Assembly: GCF_963082495.1 (NCBI RefSeq)
Contig: NZ_CAUJAN010000001.1
Location: 124,001-188,000 of the forward strand
Direction: 5' to 3'
Length of the DNA: 64,000 nucleotides
DNA from: Methanobrevibacter sp. V74
Lineage (GTDB): Archaea; Methanobacteriota; Methanobacteria; Methanobacteriales; Methanobacteriaceae
The notes under the pieces are model-generated. The model made no database searches. It was given only the letters and a program-made list of their open reading frames with translations, and was not told the origin of the DNA. Of the stretch, positions 57,303 through 64,000 are shown one piece after another (within the stretch, counting starts at the first letter, position 1; every line of letters begins with the position of its first letter). Both the position numbers and the translations under genes were made by a program.

Positions 57303-59171
57303 ATGTTTGATAAAAAATGCAAATTAGTTTTAATGATATTAGTTTTCATGTTGTCTTTAAGTGCTGTTTCAGCAATTGATTCAAATACAACAGATGATAT
57401 GGAAGTTAATGATATGGAGGAGGAACCTCCATCGGCGATTAATGAGGATTTATCTGCAGATGAAGTTCTGGCCACTTCAAATTCTTCTGGAAATTATAGT
57501 TTAAGTGGTAATGATGTAAAAATGTATTATGGTGGAACTGCTAACTATGAAGTGGTTTTATCACAAGATGGAAAACCTGTCAATAATACTCCAATCACTG
57601 TAAATATTGATGGGATTAATTATAATGAGACCACTGACGATAAGGGTAAAGTAGCTATTTCTTTAAATTTGAATGCTGGAAATCATGTTGTTTTTGCCTT
57701 TTATGGTAATTTAACTAATGTAACTAATAATGTTGAGGTATTGCCGGTTATCAAAGCTAGTGATGTTGTAAAAACTTATAAAAGTTCTAAAGAATACTCA
57801 GCAAAATTCCTAGATAGTAACGGTAATTTATTAAAAAACACCAAGGTCAAATTCAAACTAAACGGCAGAACATATAATAAAAAAACCAATTCAAAGGGAG
57901 TGGCCAAACTTTCTTTGAATCTCAAAGCAGGGAAATATATTGTTACGGCGATTCATCCTAACGGATATCGGATGTCAAATAATATTGTTGTAAATTCTTC
58001 TATTAAGACATCAAACCTTAAAAAGTATTATAGGAGCTCTAAGAAATTTAAAGCTACTTTTTATGGTAAGGATGGTAAAGTCTTAGCTAAAAAATATATT
58101 AAATTCAAATACAACGGCAATACTTTTTATAAGAAAACCAACAGCAAAGGGAAAGCTAGTTTAAACATTATCACTAAGCCTGGTTCTTATAAAATATATT
58201 CTATTAACACAAAAACTGGTGAAAAAGTTAAAAGTGAAATTAAAGTGTTACCAACATTGTCTGCTAAAAAAATGACTGTTTTTACAGGTTCAACCTCTAA
58301 ATTCAAGGTTACATTGTATGTAAACGAAAAATTAGCCAATAATAAGAAAGTTCATATTTATATTAATGGAGCAAAGAAAAAAGTCAAAACAAACAGTAAT
58401 GGAGTTGCAACTGTAAACTTTAAGTTGAATAAAGGAAATTATGTCTTCAAATCAGTTGATCCCTACACAGGTTACGTTTTGAAAACAAAAGTCAATGTTA
58501 AATTGGCTTCTATTAAAGCACATGATATTGCTGCAATAGAAAATGAATCTTCAACCTTTGAAGCTACACTTTTAAAGCAGAATGGTGCTGTTGCTAAAAA
58601 TACCAATATGGAAATTACCATAGCCGGAGTTGCCCATACTGTTAAAACCAATTCTAAAGGTGTTGCTAGTATTGCTTTTAAATTGCCAAAAGGACAATAT
58701 GGTGTTGTCTGTAAGGATTTAAATACGGGTTATACCTTAAAGGTTAAAATTACTGTTGTTGAAGATCGTCTAGGTCGTTCCTATAATCAATATGGTATTT
58801 CAGAGGACGGTTCAACAATTTTAGCTATTGGCAGGCCATCTGCCAGTGGTGAAGAATCTAAATACGGATATTCCTTTTATATGGTTGAGCTTGAAAGAAC
58901 ATGTCCATACTGCGGAAGTCATGAGCTTTACTGGGGTATTTTCTGGGCAGGTGATGAAAAAACTGACAAGGGAATATTCCCTGCTACCGGTCATAAGGAA
59001 GGTTCTTCAGCTGAAGGGGCAATTTTCTGCGCTCACTGCGATAGTGATTTTTCAATATTTGGACATAATCATGGCGGTATCGGAGGAAATTTGACTCCAA
59101 TTACCCAACCTGTAAAGACCACTAAAGAAATGGCTTATTTACTTAAAAGTGGAAATTATGTAATGGTTTAA
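57303..59171 (+). CDS. Adhesin-like secreted protein with Ig-like repeats and C-terminal zinc ribbon
   Basis: About 622 residues. A signal peptide (CKLVLMILVFMLSLSAVSA) is followed by five Ig-like beta repeats of roughly 80 residues, each carrying a TNSKGVA-like turn and GxY strand, from about residue 55 to 495. The C-terminal domain has two cysteine pairs, CPYCGSHELYWGIFWAG and CAHCDSDFSIFGHNHGG, i.e. a zinc-ribbon-like module. TGGAG precedes the ATG at 57303. A surface role in adhesion or wall binding is likely; the function of the zinc-ribbon tail is unknown. Confidence 0.75.
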   Translation: MFDKKCKLVLMILVFMLSLSAVSAIDSNTTDDMEVNDMEEEPPSAINEDLSADEVLATSNSSGNYSLSGNDVKMYYGGTANYEVVLSQDGKPVNNTPITVNIDGINYNETTDDKGKVAISLNLNAGNHVVFAFYGNLTNVTNNVEVLPVIKASDVVKTYKSSKEYSAKFLDSNGNLLKNTKVKFKLNGRTYNKKTNSKGVAKLSLNLKAGKYIVTAIHPNGYRMSNNIVVNSSIKTSNLKKYYRSSKKFKATFYGKDGKVLAKKYIKFKYNGNTFYKKTNSKGKASLNIITKPGSYKIYSINTKTGEKVKSEIKVLPTLSAKKMTVFTGSTSKFKVTLYVNEKLANNKKVHIYINGAKKKVKTNSNGVATVNFKLNKGNYVFKSVDPYTGYVLKTKVNVKLASIKAHDIAAIENESSTFEATLLKQNGAVAKNTNMEITIAGVAHTVKTNSKGVASIAFKLPKGQYGVVCKDLNTGYTLKVKITVVEDRLGRSYNQYGISEDGSTILAIGRPSASGEESKYGYSFYMVELERTCPYCGSHELYWGIFWAGDEKTDKGIFPATGHKEGSSAEGAIFCAHCDSDFSIFGHNHGGIGGNLTPITQPVKTTKEMAYLLKSGNYVMV

Positions 59172-60376
59172 TTTCCTTCTTTAATTTTTTTTAATCTTTT
59201 TTTCATCTCTAAAATCCGATTTCTGGAATTATTTTCAATGTCTTGTTTTTCAGTGTAGGCATTTTCAACTTCAACAATATAATTTGCTTCAGCAGAAGTT
59301 GTTGATGGAATGTTCATTTTAACTAGATTGCGCTCAACACGCCTTTTTGTTTTTTCATCATCTATTTCCTGACCTAAAAATATTGGTGTTTTAACTGCTG
59401 AAGATATTTTGGTGTTGTGGCGTGCAGCATGTCTTTTTTCAGCTCTATTCTCAAGAATGAATTCACTAGAATTGTTTAAACCGGGGTCTCTAAATGGTAT
59501 TCCAACATCAGAGAGAGCTATTCTTATCTCATCATTTTTCGGAAGTGAATAATCGAGCATTAATGGATTTGGACTAGCCAGTGTTCCGCCTTGTTTTCTT
59601 CCAAATATTGGACCTAAACCAATATAAAATCCGGCTTCAATAAAGCCTTCTCTGACAGGTGCTGATGAGGTGTAAGTTGCTATTATTCCATTGTCTTTAA
59701 TTATGCGTCTGAATTCTTTGAAAAATTCAAGTGAAAATAACTCGGGAGCCATGTTTTGACTAAACGGGTCTAAAAATATTGCATCATAAGAATTGCTTTC
59801 AAGTTTTTGAACTGTTTGTCTTGCATCTTCAACAAAAACATTAATGCTGATGTTTTCTGGAATTTCTGAAGTTTCTAAACTTAATCCTGCATAGTCTTGA
59901 GCGACTAATTCATCTTCAATTGCTTTTTTAGTAATGTCATGCTCTGGAATTGGAGATGGCACTAATAGTCCGCATGCCAGAGTCGGTGCGGATATTTCGA
60001 CCATGTCAATGGTCAGATCAGATTCCGAATTTTTAATGAAATCCGCTATTGCCGCTGAGGAATTGTAACCTAGTCCGGCGCAAATATCTAAAATGACTAT
60101 GTCTTCTGAATAGTCGAATTTCATAGGTTTAATAAATTTCTCAAAAGACTCACTTATTGCACCGGTAGATGTATGTAATGTTTCAACTTTATGATTTATT
60201 TCTTTTGAATTAATAGAATAAGATCCATCATCTGTTAAAACAAAATAATTCTTATAACTATTAAAAAAATTGAGTCTGTATTCATTATTTTGACTACTTT
60301 TTTCCTGAGCAAAAGTTTCGTTTATCAAATCAAAAATATCATCATTAATTATTCTGGCATCATTTTCATAACTCAT
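59168..60376 (-). CDS. MnmC-like SAM-dependent methyltransferase
   Basis: This 402-residue protein shares the MnmC/COG4121 pattern: TLHTSTGAISESFEKF, ILDICAGLGYNSSAAIADF (motif I), DARQTVQKLESNSYDAIFLDPFSQN and YTSSAPVREGFIEAGFYIG. MnmC methylates tRNA wobble uridine side chains; archaeal stand-alone members may do the same. The C terminus is rich in charged helices. It overlaps the adhesin stop by 4 bp. Confidence 0.8.
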   Translation of the reverse strand: MSYENDARIINDDIFDLINETFAQEKSSQNNEYRLNFFNSYKNYFVLTDDGSYSINSKEINHKVETLHTSTGAISESFEKFIKPMKFDYSEDIVILDICAGLGYNSSAAIADFIKNSESDLTIDMVEISAPTLACGLLVPSPIPEHDITKKAIEDELVAQDYAGLSLETSEIPENISINVFVEDARQTVQKLESNSYDAIFLDPFSQNMAPELFSLEFFKEFRRIIKDNGIIATYTSSAPVREGFIEAGFYIGLGPIFGRKQGGTLASPNPLMLDYSLPKNDEIRIALSDVGIPFRDPGLNNSSEFILENRAEKRHAARHNTKISSAVKTPIFLGQEIDDEKTKRRVERNLVKMNIPSTTSAEANYIVEVENAYTEKQDIENNSRNRILEMKKRLKKIKEGN

Positions 60377-61262
60377 TTTATCTAGATGTTATTTAGTTGT
60401 TGAAACTTTAAATATTTGGTTGTTGGAATATCTGTAATGTTATTTCTAGTGAAACATTGCATATTTGGTCATTTCCATTTGAGTTTTATCAAAATCCTCT
60501 TAAATAAGTATTATTGACGATTTCTTATATGTTAAATCTGATTAGTTACTGCATTGCTTTTAGGAGCAATAATATTTGAAGGCAGGATTTTGCATGGCGG
60601 ATGGATTAATATTTTCAGATTTATCACTAAAATTTGTTAGAATCATATATTTTATCGTTCGTTTGTATTTTATTTTTTTTAGGTTAGATCAGTTCTAAAA
60701 AGGGATATTAAAAAATAAAGCTTGATATTGTCGTTATTTTTTATAGTTTCACTTTAAATTTAAATTCCATTTTAAGCTTGAATTTTAGAGTAAAAAGATG
60801 CCTAACCATTTTTTATGATTAAAAAGACATAAATTAAGCTTTTTTAATTGCCTGAGAATCAATTTCTTTAATTTTCACTTTAACTTAAGATGTTCAAAGT
60901 ATATTATTTATGGCTTAATTTTATTAATACTCATTAATTTTGCTTATTTTAGAGTTTAGGAATATATATGGGATTTTCAAATTTTAATCCTTTTTTAATA
61001 TTATTGGGTATTTATCGGGCATATTTTATTAAATGGAGCCATTATCTATTATATTTTATTTGAAATAGAATCACAATACAATATCAGGCATACTTAAAAT
61101 TTATTTATCCTGCTTTGTATAGGTGAAGTTTCAAAGTGGTGAGTTGAATTTCATTTTAATTCAATTGAAAAGAGGGGATTTGGACTGGTTTTAGCCATTT
61201 AAATTTTGTCTGAAAATTCTTTTTTTAACTATATCATTTATATTTTCACTTATTTTTTAATA
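60377..61262. other. About 0.9-kb gap with no recognised gene
   Basis: Very AT-rich with T-tracts. I see no open frame with protein-like composition, no tRNA and no inverted-end element. Confidence 0.4.
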
Positions 61263-61388
61263 AAAACATTTATATATGACCTGTTTTAAAATACTTACTG
61301 TCAATCTTGAGTATTGTTGAATATTACTGATATTTGATGTAATACTTTTTTACATCAGCTTGAGGTTGACAAAAAGCGAGATGAGAAT
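61263..61388 (+). promoter_or_regulatory. Promoter and structured leader of the secreted orphan gene
   Basis: AAAACATTTATATATGA (61263-61279) is a strong TATA element, identical to 23722-23738. The leader holds TGATGTAA (61335-61342) paired with TTACATCA (61350-61357), a perfect 8-bp stem with a 7-nt loop, inside a wider TGTCAA (about 61299) / TTGACA (about 61367) pairing. It may be an RNA control element or an operator. Confidence 0.35.
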
Positions 61389-62111
61389 ATGAGTTTCAAT
61401 AAGAATATTATTACAATATTTTTGTTTGTTATGTTATCTTTCGCTATAATCTCTGAAGTTTCAGGGAGTAGTGGCGCTGAAACTGATGAAATGGAATTTG
61501 ATCAGTCAGTATATCCAGTCAATATAACCCAACTGGATTTGCCAAGTGAAAGTGATGCTAACAATCATGATTTCAACAAAGATGTCAAATTCCAAAATGA
61601 ACACGACTCATTTAAAAACTCTTCTAAATTTGATATAGAGTTGGATGGGGATGCAAATGGGCATACTCCTGATAATTTATCAATAGTTCATAATTTCAAT
61701 GATGATGGTAAATATTTTGATGGTAACTGCCTTATAGAGAATTTCACTAATAAAAATACGACTCCTGAGGTTTTTTCGATTAGTTCCAATTTCTCCAATG
61801 AAGATACTCCTATGATGGATGGGGGATATAATGATTTCATGAAGGCTCCTACAGGCCAATTAATGAATAATATCATTTCTAGTCTATTAGGATTAAATAA
61901 TATCGCACCAAATTTCAAAAAATATAATTATGAATCTAAAAGTTATAATAAGTATAATGCTATAATTCAGCCGTGCTCTGATATAAAAAACACAGCTACT
62001 GTGGCTGATGATATTAAAATCATAAAACCTCAAGTGAAAAAATCTATTAAAAAACACTCCCTTAAAAATAAATTGAAGTTGATTAAAATATTGAAACTTC
62101 GATTAGGTTAA
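61389..62111 (+). CDS. Secreted orphan protein
   Basis: This 240-residue protein has a signal peptide (NIITIFLFVMLSFAIISEVSGSSG), an Asn/Asp-rich acidic middle and a strongly basic C terminus (KKSIKKHSLKNKLKLIKIL). No family recognised. The charge switch from acidic body to basic tail is unusual. GCGAGATGAG provides a weak ribosome site. It is followed by a terminator and a broken insertion sequence. Confidence 0.55.
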   Translation: MSFNKNIITIFLFVMLSFAIISEVSGSSGAETDEMEFDQSVYPVNITQLDLPSESDANNHDFNKDVKFQNEHDSFKNSSKFDIELDGDANGHTPDNLSIVHNFNDDGKYFDGNCLIENFTNKNTTPEVFSISSNFSNEDTPMMDGGYNDFMKAPTGQLMNNIISSLLGLNNIAPNFKKYNYESKSYNKYNAIIQPCSDIKNTATVADDIKIIKPQVKKSIKKHSLKNKLKLIKILKLRLG

Positions 62112-62140
62112 GTTTAACTTAACCTCAATTTTCCTTTTTT
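62106..62140 (+). terminator. Terminator after the secreted orphan
   Basis: GGTTAAGT (62106-62113) pairs perfectly with ACTTAACC (62117-62124) around 3 nt, followed by a T-run. Confidence 0.65.
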
Positions 62141-62148
62141 TAATTTTA

Positions 62149-62936
62149 GAGTGTCCACCTAAATTGATTTTTAATTTTTGGTCAAAAAATTTTTAGGTGT
62201 GGATTTTACTTATTTTTTTATTTTTCTTTAAATTTTAATTTAACTTGTTTTTAGATGGTTAAGTTTATATACTTTGCTGTACCTATTTATTATTAAGTAT
62301 AAGTAGATATGGTATTATTATTTATACTTAAAAGAACGCATGACACGAATCAATTAAAATTAGGTATTGAAACATTAGATTTTAATGCTCCAAAAGATCA
62401 TATTTCGCGTTTGTCTTGAATTTATTGAAGAAATTTTTCCACTTTTGGAAATCAAAGATCCTAAGAAAAAGAGAGGAAAGGAATTTATTCCTTTAGATTA
62501 AATGTTAAAATTACTTGTTTATGCAAAAACATAACATATTGACTCTGCAGTAGTAATTGTAGACATGACAAGGTATTATGGCATTTATAAGTATGTTTCA
62601 GATGATGTTAAACCATCAAAATGTTCAATTCAAAGGTATAGTCGTGAATATGGGCAATATTTTGAAGTATTATTGTAAATGATCTTGAAAAAATCCTTTG
62701 ATGATGGATTAACTGATCCTAATCATGTTGCTATTGATGGAACTATCAAAAAAGCATATAATTCCAACAACTATCCAATCACAAAAAAAGAAACACTAAT
62801 ATGCGCCGATTACTACGAAAGAGGAATTATAAGCAAAAAAACCATTGAAAAACTCAATAAAAAACCAATTACAACTCAAAATAACAATATTCTAAAAAAA
62901 TAAATTATCCAAAAAAATCAATTTAGGTGGACACTC
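62149..62936. mobile_element. Internally deleted insertion sequence
   Basis: Perfect 24-bp inverted ends (62149-62172 and 62913-62936, beginning GAGTGTCCACCTAAATTG) bracket 788 bp. The transposase inside lacks its middle and carries stops. No clear target duplication is seen. Perfect ends with a dead interior suggest it could be mobilised in trans by a full-length relative. Confidence 0.8.
62311..62903 (+). pseudogene. Transposase remnant (IS1182/DUF772-like)
   Basis: It reads MVLLFILKRTHDTNQLKLGI, FIEEIFPLLEIKDPKKKRGK, MLKLLVYAK and IYKYVSDDVKPSKCSIQRYS, then LTDPNHVAIDGTIKKAYNSN and ICADYYERG in mixed frames with several stops. The catalytic half is missing. Confidence 0.6.
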
Positions 62937-62971
62937 AATAAAATAATTTTCTAAAACACTATATTTTTTTA

Positions 62972-63922
62972 TCATATTTTATTCAGGTAATTGCAAGTAT
63001 GGTCTGAAGAAAATATATTTCCATCTTTTAAAGCTTGGCTTCTACAACCTCCACATTTACATTTATATAAACATTCATTACAAAATCCAGTTCTTTTATA
63101 TCTTAGATTTTCCATTAAATTGGAATTCCAAATTTCATTAAAATCATCTTTTAAAATATTACCTATTGTTATGGGCAGATTGCTACATGGTAAAATATCT
63201 CCATTATATTTGACAGAAATGAGAGATTTTCCAACTTCACAACCTATTGCTTTTTTGTCCCAAAGAATCCATTGAGGATAAAACATGAAAACTTTTATTG
63301 ATGGCTTTTGAGTTGTTAGATATTCATGAACATTATTTAAAAAGGTTTCTGTTTCTAAAGAGTTTAACATCAAATTTCTTAAATTTTTTCCTCTTCCACT
63401 TGGATTTAATGCTTCAAAAGTAATAGAATCTAATTTTAAATTTTCTGCCATATGAATTAAATTAATAAAATCATTTGCATTGTTTTTACTTACACAAACA
63501 CCCATATCAACAGATATATTTTGATCTTTAACAATTTTCATGGCATTTAATGCATCATAATATGAATTGTCTCTAAATTTGTTATGAATATTAGCATTTG
63601 TTGATTCAAAACTTATGCTCATTCCATCAATACCAATTTTTGATAAGTATTTTGCTTTTTTTTTATTTATTAAAGATCCATTTGTTAATATTGTTGTTTT
63701 AAAGTATTTTTTTGATTCTTTGAGTATATCGAATATGTCTGGTCTTAAAAAAGGTTCTCCACCACTAATTATAAGTTTATCAATATTTAATTCATTTAAA
63801 GATTTAATAACTTCTAAAATTGTATTTAAGGATTCAAAATTATTGTAATATTTCATTGAGTCCATATAACAATAAGAACAATTTAAATTACAGTATTCAG
63901 TGACTCTCATTACACATTTCAT
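62972..63922 (-). CDS. Radical SAM/SPASM protein
   Basis: This 316-residue protein has a CNLNCSYCYMDSMKYY cluster motif at the N terminus and a C-terminal SPASM region with CEVG, CSNLP, CNECLYKCKCGGCRSQA and CNYL, for auxiliary [4Fe-4S] clusters. SPASM enzymes commonly modify ribosomal peptides or act in cofactor synthesis. The ATG at 63922 gives MKCVMRVTEYCNLNC and is preferred over 63949. It overlaps the upstream partial gene by 26 bp. Confidence 0.8.
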   Translation of the reverse strand: MKCVMRVTEYCNLNCSYCYMDSMKYYNNFESLNTILEVIKSLNELNIDKLIISGGEPFLRPDIFDILKESKKYFKTTILTNGSLINKKKAKYLSKIGIDGMSISFESTNANIHNKFRDNSYYDALNAMKIVKDQNISVDMGVCVSKNNANDFINLIHMAENLKLDSITFEALNPSGRGKNLRNLMLNSLETETFLNNVHEYLTTQKPSIKVFMFYPQWILWDKKAIGCEVGKSLISVKYNGDILPCSNLPITIGNILKDDFNEIWNSNLMENLRYKRTGFCNECLYKCKCGGCRSQALKDGNIFSSDHTCNYLNKI

Positions 63923-64000
63923 CTTTAAACATCCAGCACTGAGGATCATTTCCTAAATAAAAACCATTTGAATGTGCAGCTCCTCTGCATCCTCCACAAA
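63897..64000 (-). CDS. Radical SAM/SPASM protein, C-terminal end
   Basis: The last 33 residues of a gene entering from the right read CGGCRGAAHSNGFYLGNDPQ then CWMFKDEMCNESH. CGGCR followed by a DPxC is the SPASM C-terminal signature. It overlaps the next gene, so the two radical SAM enzymes form an operon. Confidence 0.7.
   Translation of the reverse strand, partial: CGGCRGAAHSNGFYLGNDPQCWMFKDEMCNESH

Noticed and set aside
1-64000. CRISPR arrays, tRNA and rRNA genes
   Set aside because: No regularly spaced repeats, no T-loop GGTTCGAA-type signatures and no rRNA-like blocks were seen on reading both strands; a covariance-model search could still find one.

Overview
The window is AT-rich archaeal DNA that looks like a Methanobrevibacter-type genome (Methanobacteriales). 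The evidence is a small-subunit gene of the split family-B DNA polymerase, archaeal SRP19, ribosomal protein S8e, archaeal PheS, hydrogenase maturation HypE, an ADP-forming acetyl-CoA synthetase, FmdE-domain surface proteins, and an adhesin-like secreted protein with Ig-like repeats. Transcription units are preceded by archaeal TATA-like boxes and several end in hairpin plus T-run terminators. I saw no rRNA, tRNA or CRISPR array.

Region by region. 1-420 holds the 5' end of a type I restriction specificity (HsdS-like) gene and a short upstream coding remnant. 724-5373 is a run of a CooC-like nickel-maturation ATPase, a flavin reductase-like protein, an RmlC-like cupin and a large secreted protein with two FmdE domains. 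It is followed on the other strand by LarE and a methyltransferase, then by two paralogous orphan solute-binding proteins. 9580-33612 is mostly chromosomal housekeeping: DUF447, acetyl-CoA synthetase, DUF2121 plus MBL hydrolase, chorismate synthase, HemB, a CitG-like protein, PheS, exonuclease III, PolB2, S8e, HypE, a DEAD helicase, a RecJ-like DHH protein, SRP19, UDP-galactopyranose mutase and HemD.

33848-44031 is an accessory island bounded by two direct copies of a 1383-bp dead insertion sequence. The 8-bp duplications are swapped between the copies: X-IS-Y ... Y-IS-X. An IS5-like element near the right end has lost its right-hand target duplication, and that sequence is found at the far left end of the island. 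Both facts say the 7.4-kb interior was once circular and entered by recombination or cointegration through the IS. The interior carries a diverged, inverted copy of the chromosomal DUF2121-MBL-aroC block (only aroC still open, with a lesion in its flavin-binding loop), a TM2-like protein and a pile of broken insertion sequences.

44179-48180 is a metal-chelate/corrinoid-type ABC importer operon with a methyltransferase gene inside it. 48421-60376 returns to chromosomal genes: a TfoX-C-like protein, flavodoxin, an NSS transporter, purC-purS-purQ-cobA-glmS, an adhesin and an MnmC-like methyltransferase. The right end has a secreted orphan protein, an internally deleted insertion sequence with perfect 24-bp inverted repeats, and two overlapping radical SAM/SPASM genes, the second running off the window.
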